Shown here: piece after piece, positions 47,552 through 57,513 of the stretch | Numbering within the stretch: position 1 is the stretch's first letter | How the letters are laid out: each line of letters opens with the position of its first letter | Assembly: GCF_000315015.1 (NCBI RefSeq) | Contig: NZ_BAEP01000040.1 | Coordinates: 1-64,000, forward strand | Reading direction: 5' to 3' | DNA: 64,000 bases | Source: Paraglaciecola mesophila KMM 241 | GTDB lineage: Bacteria; Pseudomonadota; Gammaproteobacteria; Enterobacterales; Alteromonadaceae | The notes under the pieces: model-generated | Seen by the model: only the letters and a program-made list of their open reading frames with translations | Told to the model about the DNA's origin: nothing | The model's database searches: none | Translations under genes and position numbers: made by a program

Positions 47552-49627
47552 TTATTTACTAGCATAAATGGATGCCAAGCGTGCACCGGAAACTGAATGG
47601 ATCACCGTAGTATCATCATTAGTTCGCAAGGTATTGTAAACTGATTCCGGAAATACTAACGCTGTCACGACCGTTAGCCCATCGTCAATAAACACTTCAA
47701 CTGAACCTCGGTCAGCTACAACCGTAACTTCTATTTCATCGCCTTCGTAACTAAGCAGTGCATTTTGAGTAGTACCGAACTCACTGTGGAAATCTATTTT
47801 TCCCGATAGACTACGATCTAACCTTACTTCGTTTGCTTCAGTATCAATAGCAAGATTAATACTTTGTCCTTCGTCATTTTCCAAAACGATATGACTCACA
47901 GTGTTACCTTTAAGATCTACCGTAAAATAAAATATGGAGGCTGGATTATTTCTCTCATCCGCCGCACTTTCTAATGTAAACGTTTCACCAAGAGTTAGTG
48001 AAGGCTTACTTTTACTCTGACGTTTCAACGTATTAATTTCATCTACCAGTTTGCTTTGAACCCTTAGCCCTTGAGCGCTATTTACTAATCGTAACTCCCT
48101 AGGCAAAGTCATGGCACTTCTAAAATTTTCCGAGGGAACTTCGTTTGCGTATAACCAGTTACTCATCCATCCCATGAATATGTGGCGTCGCTCTTCACTA
48201 TCAGGCTTTTTGAAAAAGGTAACGCCTGCGTAGTTGTCGGTTCCATAATCTAACCAAATAGCTGGCTCAATTTGATTACTGGCAGGCTTCGGTGAAAACA
48301 CAAATTGATCGACTAACACGTGCCCCCAACCACCAGATTCATGATCAATAATTTGGAGCTGTGCTTTTTTACCTACATAAGCCGATACATTCCAGCTTAT
48401 GTTGCGTAGGATATTGCGGTTTTTCCCGGTAGCCGATATAACCACTTTATTGTCTACCAGCAGGTTAACACCAACTTTTTCTGTATGCTGCCCACCCGCT
48501 AACTTGAAATTGATGTATGCCTGCTCGACTAAAAATTCCGGTGACGTGAGCGAACCTGTAGAAGCGTCTCCATCTTTAAAACTATTGATGAGATATTCAC
48601 CTTCAAAGCCTACGGGCTTAGGCTGAACCCCATGCGAGCCAGCTGTTGGTGCCCCTTCGAAAGCATTCCCGTTAGCCTGCCAGCCATTTACACCTCGTTC
48701 AAAATCGGCAAACACGGTTCCGGCTGGAAATTCTGCCGGTGCTTGGGTTAATGTTTGTTGCCACTTGTCGTCCAACGTGAAGTTTTTACCATCGAAATCT
48801 CCCACGAAGTACTGAGTTGCTGAGCCTCCGTTAGGTCCGCCAGGCATAATGCTTACGAGCAATACATATCGGTATTCATCTGTGCCTTCAATAGGTAGAA
48901 GAATTAACTCAGGACATTCCCATACACCACCGTGACTCCCTATGTTTTCACCAAAGGTACTTTCTAGCTGCCAATTTTTCAGGTTCTTGGAACTATAAAA
49001 GCCGATATGGTCTTTTTGCGCTAGCACCATAATCCATTGATCACTTCCTTCATGCCACATGACTTTTGGGTCTCTGAAGTCGCGAATACCCGGATTTTCA
49101 ATGATGGGATTGTTAGCATATTTCTGCCATGTACGGCCTTTGTCTAAGCTGTACGCCATGGCTTGTGTTTGAAAGTCGATTCGTCCTTCTTTCTCTAGCT
49201 CTGAGTTGTGATAGGTATAAAATGCAACGATTGGTGGATTTTCCTTTGACCCTAACCCGCTTGAATTATTCCAGTCGACCACAGCGCCACCCGAGAATAT
49301 CGTCCCTTGTTCATCTGGATACAATGCAATGGGTAGATGTTCCCAGTGAACCAAGTCTCGGCTAACCGCATGTCCCCAGTGCATAGGCCCCCATACAGAT
49401 GCATCAGGGTTATGCTGATAGAAAAGATGATACTCCCCATCAAGGTAAAACATACCGTTTGGATCGTTCATCCATTTTTCTGGCGGTGTAAAGTGGGCCT
49501 GCGGCCTATATTTTTCATTGTACATAAGGACAGATCCTATCGTGTCTGTATTGACGGTTGTTACCGGACTTTGCATTGAACAACCAATCAACGCAGTTAA
49601 AATTAAAACACTGGCTATACTTTTCAT
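47552..49627 (-). CDS. GH32 lipoprotein (fructan hydrolase) with inserted beta domain
   Basis: A 691-residue glycoside hydrolase family 32 enzyme that cleaves beta-fructosides (sucrose, levan or inulin). Start ATG 49627, preceded by AGGAG, gives a lipoprotein signal with lipobox LIGC (Cys16). The five-bladed catalytic propeller has nucleophile Asp55 in WMNDPNG, Asp186 in FRDPKV and acid/base Glu237 in ECPEL. An extra ~150 residues (about 300-455) interrupt the propeller before the conserved YGTDNYAGVTF strand. The insert (FADFERGVNGWQ, GSLTSPEFLV, HVLVDQFVF) looks like a carbohydrate-binding-type jelly roll. The C-terminal GH32 beta sandwich is complete. Probably surface- or periplasm-anchored. 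The longer frame starting at 49672 overlaps the upstream MFS gene. Confidence 0.93.
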   Translation of the reverse strand: MKSIASVLILTALIGCSMQSPVTTVNTDTIGSVLMYNEKYRPQAHFTPPEKWMNDPNGMFYLDGEYHLFYQHNPDASVWGPMHWGHAVSRDLVHWEHLPIALYPDEQGTIFSGGAVVDWNNSSGLGSKENPPIVAFYTYHNSELEKEGRIDFQTQAMAYSLDKGRTWQKYANNPIIENPGIRDFRDPKVMWHEGSDQWIMVLAQKDHIGFYSSKNLKNWQLESTFGENIGSHGGVWECPELILLPIEGTDEYRYVLLVSIMPGGPNGGSATQYFVGDFDGKNFTLDDKWQQTLTQAPAEFPAGTVFADFERGVNGWQANGNAFEGAPTAGSHGVQPKPVGFEGEYLINSFKDGDASTGSLTSPEFLVEQAYINFKLAGGQHTEKVGVNLLVDNKVVISATGKNRNILRNISWNVSAYVGKKAQLQIIDHESGGWGHVLVDQFVFSPKPASNQIEPAIWLDYGTDNYAGVTFFKKPDSEERRHIFMGWMSNWLYANEVPSENFRSAMTLPRELRLVNSAQGLRVQSKLVDEINTLKRQSKSKPSLTLGETFTLESAADERNNPASIFYFTVDLKGNTVSHIVLENDEGQSINLAIDTEANEVRLDRSLSGKIDFHSEFGTTQNALLSYEGDEIEVTVVADRGSVEVFIDDGLTVVTALVFPESVYNTLRTNDDTTVIHSVSGARLASIYASK

Positions 49628-49640
49628 TAAATACGAGCTC

Positions 49641-50951
49641 CTATTCCGACAACTCTGAAGCCACATCTTCAAGAGTGCGACCTTTGGTTTCAGGCATCAT
49701 GAAACGTACAAAAATCAATTGTAGAAACATGGCAAAGGTGAAAAAGAAAAAGACGTGATGTGCGCTAAACGTCGCCAGCACCTGGGGCATAATTAGCGTG
49801 ATTATGGCAGCAAATATCCAATGGGTTCCGCTTCCTAAAGACTGCCCTTTTGAGCGAACTGAATTAGGGAATATTTCAGCAATAAACACCCATATGACGG
49901 CTCCCTGTCCCAGCGCGTGGGATGCAATGAAAACAAAAATGGCCAGCACAACTACAGCGCCACCTATTCCGCTGTAAAAGGCCCAAGTAACCGTTGCTAA
50001 AGATAGTATGTAACCGAGCGAGCCAACGTACATAAGTAGCTTGCGGCCACATTTGTCAATTAAACTCATTCCCACCATAGTGAAGACTAAATTCACTAAC
50101 CCTACGCCAGCTGTGGATAACAACGCATTGCTTGCATCAAGCCCTGCCATTTCAAACACTCTTGGGGCGTAGTAAATAATAAAATTGATACCGGAAAGCT
50201 GATTAAACGCAGCAATTAAAAATGCTAGCGTTATAGGCAACTTATATTCGCTTTTAAATAGCGAGGTAGTGGGTTGCCGCATTGCCGATTCACGCACTTG
50301 CGCAATAGTAATATCAATATCTTCGCTACCAAGCTCTTGCATGACTTCTCGCGCTTCACGCTCATTATTACGCTTGAGCAGTAACCAGCGAGGGCTTTCT
50401 GGAGCTTTAAGGAGCAGAATTAAATAAACCAGTGCTGGAACTGCCTCAACACCTAACATGACCCGCCAGTCTTGCGGGATAATATCGGTAAGTAGGTAGT
50501 TAGATAGAAAAGCAATAAGAATACCGAAGACTATTTGGAACTGATAAGTTGCCACTAAGCGACCACGCAAATGAGCCGGGGCAATTTCAGAAATATAAGC
50601 AGGTACCACAATTGAAGAAATACCCACTCCGATCCCCCCAATGAAGCGAAGAATGGCAAAGGTATATGGATCTTGTGCGAGGGCAGAACCGATGGCTGAT
50701 AGTAGGTACAAGACACCTATAATAACGAGTGTCTTTTTACGACCTAATTTATCGCAAGGAATGTTTCCCGTTAACGCACCTAGTACCGTTCCCCAAAGCG
50801 CTGAAGACATGACAAACAATCCATGCACCAGTGGAGAAGTGTCCCACAGTGTCTGTATAGCTTGATCGGCACCAGAGATAACAGCGGTATCAAACCCGAA
50901 TAAGAATCCGGCAACCGCGACAGTCACCGACCACGTGATAATTTTGTTCAT
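49641..50951 (-). CDS. Sugar-porter MFS transporter (XylE/GalP type)
   Basis: A 436-residue major-facilitator protein of the sugar porter subfamily with about 12 helices. Family signatures are present: the N-terminal GFLFGFDTAVISGA, DKLGRKK between helices 2 and 3, PESPRWLL, the QLSGINFIIYYAP block and terminal PETKGRTLE. It likely imports the monosaccharide released by GH32 (fructose or glucose) by proton symport. Lies between susD and GH32; 14 bases separate its stop from the GH32 start. A perfect 10-bp hairpin lies between susD and this gene. Confidence 0.92.
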   Translation of the reverse strand: MNKIITWSVTVAVAGFLFGFDTAVISGADQAIQTLWDTSPLVHGLFVMSSALWGTVLGALTGNIPCDKLGRKKTLVIIGVLYLLSAIGSALAQDPYTFAILRFIGGIGVGISSIVVPAYISEIAPAHLRGRLVATYQFQIVFGILIAFLSNYLLTDIIPQDWRVMLGVEAVPALVYLILLLKAPESPRWLLLKRNNEREAREVMQELGSEDIDITIAQVRESAMRQPTTSLFKSEYKLPITLAFLIAAFNQLSGINFIIYYAPRVFEMAGLDASNALLSTAGVGLVNLVFTMVGMSLIDKCGRKLLMYVGSLGYILSLATVTWAFYSGIGGAVVVLAIFVFIASHALGQGAVIWVFIAEIFPNSVRSKGQSLGSGTHWIFAAIITLIMPQVLATFSAHHVFFFFTFAMFLQLIFVRFMMPETKGRTLEDVASELSE

Positions 50952-50974
50952 AATAATATTTATTCACTTTAAGC

Positions 50975-51004
50975 GCCTATATCGATATGCATACCGATAT
51001 AGGC
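50975..51004. promoter_or_regulatory. Perfect inverted repeat between susD and the sugar-porter gene
   Basis: GCCTATATCG (50975-50984) and CGATATAGGC (50995-51004) form a perfect 10-bp stem around a 10-base loop, in the only sizeable gap (63 bases) inside the operon. There is no T run on the minus strand, so it may stabilise the upstream susCD message, act as an operator, or attenuate downstream expression. Confidence 0.55.
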
Positions 51005-51014
51005 ACGGCTGTTG

Positions 51015-52736
51015 TTAGTAGCCTGGGTTTTGAATATAAATACCGCCACTCAAATTAATCTGTTGATTAGGAATTGGTAGGTACTCATGTTTGTTTTTAG
51101 TAAATTTTGCTTCCACTAAATACGGTTTGCGGTTTTGTTCTACGCTAAGATACGAATCGATAGTTTCTTTAGCGATACCCCAGCGAACTAAGTCAAAGAA
51201 ACGATGACCTTCTAGCCCAAGCTCCAAACGACGTTCAAAATGAAGCGCTTGGCGTGCTTGCTGTTTTGAAGTGAACGCCGTATAGGTGCTAATACGGTAT
51301 AAACTGGCGTTATTGAGTCGCTCGGTGCTGTTGGCGGCACGCTCACGAATTCGATTAATTATCGGTAACGCTTCAGCAAACCTATCTAGTTCAATTAATG
51401 CCTCTGCTTTCCAAAGTAAAACGTCTGAATAACGAATAATAGGTGTATTCAACGAGAAGATTGGGAAGGGGCCGTTCGCTCCGCGGCAATCACACTCAGG
51501 GTTTTCCATGTCTTTTATAGCGTTAAAATTGCCGTAAATAGCAGGCGCACGAGCCCAAGAGTCGCCACCGTGAATGTAATTCTCATCATATTTGAAGGGC
51601 TTGCCTTCCATTGCAACGGTGTGATCTAAGCGTGGATCAACATAATCGGTCTCTACACGATAATTTGCATCGTTGTACGAATCGAACTGTGGCAAGCCTT
51701 CTTGGTCGGTTTTAAACGCATTAACAAAGTTTTCGGTTGGCACATGAAAGCCACAACAACCAAACCCACTTTCGCTTGAAATAGGAGCATTTAGCGCACT
51801 AGGCCAACTGCCTCGGCCATCTGGTGAGCCATCATTAAGCGAGCGCTGGATTGCAAATACCGACTCTTGCCCATTCTCAAATTCAAACAGAAAATTCTCT
51901 GCATAGTCATCGGCCAAACTAAAAACAGCACTGGCTTCAATTTCATCAACTAAGGCAACCACTTCATTAAGCTTGTCTTGATTGATATTGATCACGTTGT
52001 GCAGATCGTCTTGCTCGTACGCTTGATAAAGTAAAGTTTTGGCTAAAAATGCTTTCGCAGATAACGCTGACGCTCGGCCAACATCCACTTGAACATCTGG
52101 CAATGTTTCAGCACCTACACGGAAGTCTTCCGCCATTTTGTCCCACAACTGCTGATCGGTAAGATCGCGGTTGCTAGCAGACAGAATATCTTCCTGTGTC
52201 ATGGTTTCATCAATCCAAGGGATATGTTTATGATGAATTTTCAAGTCAAAATAAAAGAAACCCCGAATAAACCTAAGTTCTGCAGACTGCAAATTACCAT
52301 TAGGTAGTTCGGCGGCAGGCGTTTCATTAATAATTTTAAGCGCCGCGTTCACGCGAGAAATACCCGTATAGTTTCGCGTCCACTTCTTATTATTTAAATC
52401 AATAAGATCGGGTGGAAAAGACTCCATATCTGGCACGATGGGCTCGTATAGCGACAAGGCATGGTAGGCGAATATATCTGAGGGACCATTCCCGCCTTTA
52501 TGTGCATCGCCCGCGCGTAAGTTTCCGGTAGGCCAGAGAAAATTAGGTGCTGTATAGTGATCATTGCCTATATAGGAATACGCCGCTATCACTAGGGCAT
52601 CAACGTTTTCTGCGGTAGCAACCTGCTCTTCAGTGAGCACTGCTTGGGGTGCCGTATCTAATTGATCACTGCCGCCGCAAGAGGCGACCGACAGCGCGAC
52701 TAAACTACTTGCTAATAACTGTGTTACTCGTTTCAT
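51015..52736 (-). CDS. SusD/RagB-family outer-membrane glycan-binding lipoprotein
   Basis: A 573-residue SusD/RagB homologue, the lid and binding partner of SusC. Signal MKRVTQLLASSLVALSVASC has a lipobox (Cys20). Signature parts are present: SAELRFIRGFFYFDL (SusD TPR-like core), SDVLLWKAEALIEL, ALHFERRLELGLEGHRFFDL and the C-terminal EYLPIPNQQINLSGG with final NPGY. A CCGF pair and CDC in the middle suggest disulfides. Adjacent to SusC with 27 bases between, susC first, as in Bacteroidota. Such pairs are rare outside that phylum, which points to acquisition by transfer. Expected to bind fructan at the cell surface. Confidence 0.93.
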   Translation of the reverse strand: MKRVTQLLASSLVALSVASCGGSDQLDTAPQAVLTEEQVATAENVDALVIAAYSYIGNDHYTAPNFLWPTGNLRAGDAHKGGNGPSDIFAYHALSLYEPIVPDMESFPPDLIDLNNKKWTRNYTGISRVNAALKIINETPAAELPNGNLQSAELRFIRGFFYFDLKIHHKHIPWIDETMTQEDILSASNRDLTDQQLWDKMAEDFRVGAETLPDVQVDVGRASALSAKAFLAKTLLYQAYEQDDLHNVININQDKLNEVVALVDEIEASAVFSLADDYAENFLFEFENGQESVFAIQRSLNDGSPDGRGSWPSALNAPISSESGFGCCGFHVPTENFVNAFKTDQEGLPQFDSYNDANYRVETDYVDPRLDHTVAMEGKPFKYDENYIHGGDSWARAPAIYGNFNAIKDMENPECDCRGANGPFPIFSLNTPIIRYSDVLLWKAEALIELDRFAEALPIINRIRERAANSTERLNNASLYRISTYTAFTSKQQARQALHFERRLELGLEGHRFFDLVRWGIAKETIDSYLSVEQNRKPYLVEAKFTKNKHEYLPIPNQQINLSGGIYIQNPGY

Positions 52737-52763
52737 AATTCAAATCCGTAAAAATAGGGGCGC

Positions 52764-55724
52764 TTAGAAAGACAAATCCATACCAAGGGTGATTCGACGC
52801 GGTACTGGGAATACCTCATTTGGCGTTTCAGGATCTTGGCTTAACGTGCCATCTGGCGTGATGGTAAGTAGGTTTGAGGCTTGCACATAGAAGCGAGCAT
52901 TGCTCAGTCCAAAGCGCTCAACAAAATCAAGTGAAGGGGTGTAGCCAACGCTGATGTTACGTAGTTTTAGATAAGTGCCATCTTCCCAAAAGAAACTCGA
53001 TTGACGGCCTTCACCGTTGTTATCCACCAAAGTGAGGGCCGGCACTGTGCTGTCGGCATTCTTAGGTGTCCACGCATCTAACGTTCGAGAACCATAGTTT
53101 GAACCAATGTTAAGCGAGGTAAAGTCGGTAAATAAGCGCCAGTTGTTGCGAATTTGTCCACCTTTTACGCCCTGCCAAAACATGTTGAAATCCCAGTCTT
53201 GGTAGCGGAAAGTAAAGTTCATTCCATAAATGAAATCTGGATCGGTGTCGGCAAAGAAATCTTGATCGTTCTCGTCGATAACACCGTTTCCGTCAAGATC
53301 TTTCCAGCGAATACGACCTAAGCCAGCGCCTGCTTGTGCGGCGTGTGAATCTATTTCTTCTTGGTTTTGGAAAAGTCCGTCTGCTACGTAACCATATACA
53401 GAGTTAATGGAATGCCCTAAGATGGTTTTATCTTGACCATTACCGCCAAACGAATTCACCACATCTTCCGGTAAAGCCGTTACCGTGTTTTTGGCGCTAG
53501 AGACATTGAAGCTAATATCTACTTGCACTTCATCTTCTAGGAAATCTATGTCTACCCAGTTTTCATAGCCAAGTACTAACTCAATGCCTTTGTTCTCAAT
53601 GGTGCCGCCATTTACCCAACGTTGAGCACCTTCGCCAAGGGTAGCGATAGGTTGAGTCAGGGTTAAAATATCGCGAGTTTCTTTTTCGAACCAGTCCACG
53701 CTGCCATAAACAGTTCGCCCAAATAATTCAAAATCGATCCCGACATTGACCTGAGTGGAGGTTTCCCACTTTAAGTCTTCATTACCCGTTTGTGCTTTTA
53801 CAAACCCAGATGGCAATGTTCCGCCATTGGCACCCGTTACATCGTATGCGGTTCCTTCGTCTTGAAGATCTGTGAAGAGGGATTGAGTTGCATAGCGTGG
53901 AACATAGGTAGTGAATGTGGCATTTGACGCAATTTCCTGGTTTCCGGTTTCACCTATACTCGCTCTAAGTTTCAACGTATCAATAGATTCAATATCGAAA
54001 AACTCTTCGTTTGTGATAACCCAACCTACCGATGCCGCTGGGAATGTTCCGTATTCATTGTTTTTACCAAACCGAGATGAACCATCTCGTCGCACCGTTG
54101 CTGATGCTAGATAGCGATTGTCGTAGTTATAATCTACCCGCGCAAATTGTGAGTCTAAGGCCCATGAATCGCCCTCTCCTTCAACACGAACATTTTCTGT
54201 TGCTTGAGACAAATAAGCGAACGCGCGGTCATCAGAAGCAAAGCCAGAACCAAACCCTCTAGACAACTCGTTTTTAGCATCAATTTGTTCAACGCCAGCT
54301 AAAAAATTAAACTTATGTTTATCATCTAAAACAAGCTTGTAAGTAGCCGTAGCGCTGGTAATAATACTTTGGTTCCAGCTGTCTTCTACGCTGAGTAAAT
54401 CATCTGAAGATAAGAAGCCTGCAGTAAATTCTCGTCTGAAATTGCGGAAGTAATATTGTCCATAATCAAGTCCGACTGAGCCTTTCAATACTAAATCTTC
54501 AATTGGTTCATACTCGACATAAAAGCTTCCCATTATCTTGTTGTAAGTACTTTCGTTGTCACGGTTTTGCTCGATGATTCGAATAGGATTGTCTCTGTCG
54601 GTAATACCCGGAACTGGCCCGCCCCAGTTTCCTAAATCGTTATAAACCGGCACGATAGACTGTTGCTCTATCGATAGACCAACAATTTGACCAGCCAAGT
54701 CATTGATGAGTGTTTGCTTTTGGTCAGTAATTAGAAAAGTTTGGCCGACGGTTAACTTATCTTCCATTATTTCGTAATCGGCATTAATACGAAAAGACAT
54801 GCGTGAAAACTTTGAACCATCTACCACGCCTTCTGCGTCGTAATAGCCGATAGAGCTATAAAAACTAGCTCGGTCGTTACCACCTTGTAACGACAGGTTC
54901 ATGTCTTGGATGTCAGCAGTTTGGGTTACTTCATCGAACCAGCGGGTATCAGCCGCTCGTTGAACGCCTTCAGGATCAGTGTACTGAGGTATGATCACGC
55001 CATTCAACTCAGGGTTAGAAAAATCACCATTCCAGTCGTATGAGTAAAGTGGGCTTGCTGAGTTAGGTTCCGTCCCATCGTTAACTGCTGCTCGCCATAC
55101 TGCTTCGCCGCGTTCTTGAGTGTTTAAAGGATTTAGGTCAAAACTGTATTCTTCAGACGACTGATTGAAACGAAAATTAAAGTCGAGACCATCGCGACCT
55201 CGCTTAGTGGTAACAACAATAACCCCGTTTCCTGAGCGGGCACCATAGATGCTGGCCGCTGCAGCGTCACGTAGGACTTGTATATCAGCAATGTCATTAC
55301 TGTTTATTTCTTGAAGACCGGACTTAGTTGGAATACCGTCAATTATATAAAGAGGGTCGCTGTTCCCCAAGGGACCCAGCCCTTGTCCACGAATACGCAC
55401 TGTGGCTGAAGAGCTGGGGTTACCATTAGTTGTAATTTGAAGGCCTGGTACGCGCCCTTGAAGATTTTGCATGATGTTGCCAGAAGGTAAATCGATGACA
55501 TCTTCAATATCTACAGACGCAATAGACCCAGTCAAATCTGTCTCATCTACTGCACTGTAACCATAAGAGACTTGAATAACTTCAACGTCGTCCTCGATAG
55601 CAGCGCTGTTGACCTCGGCCTCTTGCGCCATTGAAAGAGGTGCATGCATTAACCAAAGCATCGAGCAAGCGGGCAAAGCCTTGCGGATATGCTGAGTTAA
55701 TGGGTGTAATTCGATATTTTTCAT
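52764..55724 (-). CDS. SusC/RagA-family TonB-dependent glycan importer
   Basis: A 986-residue SusC/RagA-type TonB-linked channel. The plug has the diagnostic sequence PLYIIDGIPT and VLRDAAAASIYGARSGNGVI followed by VTTKRG, and LQGRVPGLQITTNG before it. The barrel ends RRITLGMDLSF. The N-terminus is short: signal peptide to about residue 34, a TonB-box-like VEVIQVSYGY, then the plug. The carboxypeptidase-D-like domain (CarboxypepD_reg) that usually precedes the plug in Bacteroidota SusC is missing. ATG 55724 is preferred over TTG 55736. First gene of the minus-strand operon; with SusD and GH32 it should import fructo-oligosaccharides. Confidence 0.94.
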   Translation of the reverse strand: MKNIELHPLTQHIRKALPACSMLWLMHAPLSMAQEAEVNSAAIEDDVEVIQVSYGYSAVDETDLTGSIASVDIEDVIDLPSGNIMQNLQGRVPGLQITTNGNPSSSATVRIRGQGLGPLGNSDPLYIIDGIPTKSGLQEINSNDIADIQVLRDAAAASIYGARSGNGVIVVTTKRGRDGLDFNFRFNQSSEEYSFDLNPLNTQERGEAVWRAAVNDGTEPNSASPLYSYDWNGDFSNPELNGVIIPQYTDPEGVQRAADTRWFDEVTQTADIQDMNLSLQGGNDRASFYSSIGYYDAEGVVDGSKFSRMSFRINADYEIMEDKLTVGQTFLITDQKQTLINDLAGQIVGLSIEQQSIVPVYNDLGNWGGPVPGITDRDNPIRIIEQNRDNESTYNKIMGSFYVEYEPIEDLVLKGSVGLDYGQYYFRNFRREFTAGFLSSDDLLSVEDSWNQSIITSATATYKLVLDDKHKFNFLAGVEQIDAKNELSRGFGSGFASDDRAFAYLSQATENVRVEGEGDSWALDSQFARVDYNYDNRYLASATVRRDGSSRFGKNNEYGTFPAASVGWVITNEEFFDIESIDTLKLRASIGETGNQEIASNATFTTYVPRYATQSLFTDLQDEGTAYDVTGANGGTLPSGFVKAQTGNEDLKWETSTQVNVGIDFELFGRTVYGSVDWFEKETRDILTLTQPIATLGEGAQRWVNGGTIENKGIELVLGYENWVDIDFLEDEVQVDISFNVSSAKNTVTALPEDVVNSFGGNGQDKTILGHSINSVYGYVADGLFQNQEEIDSHAAQAGAGLGRIRWKDLDGNGVIDENDQDFFADTDPDFIYGMNFTFRYQDWDFNMFWQGVKGGQIRNNWRLFTDFTSLNIGSNYGSRTLDAWTPKNADSTVPALTLVDNNGEGRQSSFFWEDGTYLKLRNISVGYTPSLDFVERFGLSNARFYVQASNLLTITPDGTLSQDPETPNEVFPVPRRITLGMDLSF

Positions 55725-55766
55725 TTCACATTCCAAATCTGTGGTTGTGTGCTAAGTTAAAAATAA

Positions 55767-55853
55767 ACAACGTTGTCTTTTTAACTTATATAACTTCAAA
55801 ATATTATTCAACATAAATTTAACAAATAATTACATATCTCTACCTTTAACGTT
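55767..55853 (-). promoter_or_regulatory. Promoter region of the sus operon with two AACGTT-centred sites
   Basis: Upstream of susC, ACAACGTTGT (55767-55776) is a perfect 10-bp palindrome with the central CG typical of LacI-family operators. A weaker AACGTT-centred site lies at 55848-55853 within TTTAACGTTTAA. Their centres are 79 bp apart. The DNA between is very AT-rich. These are the best candidate targets for the LacI-family protein of the locus, by form and position only. Confidence 0.45.
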
Positions 55854-55893
55854 TAAATTTCGGTCTAATCAATAACTTAATAAAAGTGATTTG

Positions 55894-56280
55894 CAGCCGG
55901 ACCCCCGCCCAGTAAAGAAGAAGGTATTTGAGGAAACTGTTGGAGAGCTCGCAAAAGCAGTATTAGTGAGGTGATTGGGAAATAGTCTTCTCATTGCATG
56001 GCAAAACACACCGCATACAGCCGTCAAGCTAGTTTGTCGGAACAAGGGGTTCACACCATCCTTCAGATGTTCAAAATGGTTCCCAACCATTTTGTCTTGG
56101 TGACTCTTTCTTAGCTGTTGAAGAAAGAGTCACTAGAGCCGCGTGGCAACCGCCTCTGGATGAGGTTTGAAACTCAGCATGAATGCTGGTACGCGTAGCG
56201 TATATTTCGTGGCCGCAGACCATAACTAAGCAAAGCGTATGCTTTGAGTGTACGCAGTACATAGCGTGGCTAAAAGCCAT
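55894..56280. repeat. Noncoding stretch packed with perfect hairpins, probable dispersed element or structured RNA
   Basis: No believable gene lies between susC and fadA. From about 56073 the DNA carries a chain of perfect short inverted repeats. Two large ones are AAAATGGTT/AACCATTTT (56073-56093) and GTGACTCTTTCTT/AAGAAAGAGTCAC (56100-56133). Smaller ones are CAGCAT/ATGCTG (56175-56188), TACGC/GCGTA (56190-56202), CAAAGC/GCTTTG (56231-56246), GTAC/GTAC (56250-56260) and TGGCT/AGCCA (56267-56279). Two minus-strand frames of 73 and 69 codons exist here, but they are built across the hairpins and resemble no family. The base composition differs from the AT-rich susC promoter beside it, suggesting an inserted element or remnant. 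Confidence 0.45.
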
Positions 56281-56309
56281 AAAAAAGGGCGCCAGTTAAG
56301 CGCCCTTCT
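56281..56309 (-). terminator. Rho-independent terminator after fadA
   Basis: On the minus strand, AAGGGCGC and GCGCCCTT form an 8-bp stem around a TTAACTG loop, followed by a T run (the A run at 56279-56286 on the plus strand). About 25 bases after the fadA stop. Confidence 0.85.
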
Positions 56310-56331
56310 TAATATTGAATCAAAACACGCG

Positions 56332-57513
<1,182 letters not shown>

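Noticed and set aside
55869-56280. Two small minus-strand frames (73 and 69 codons) between susC and fadA
   Set aside because: They run through a chain of perfect inverted repeats, overlap each other, and resemble no protein family; a structured noncoding element explains the sequence better.
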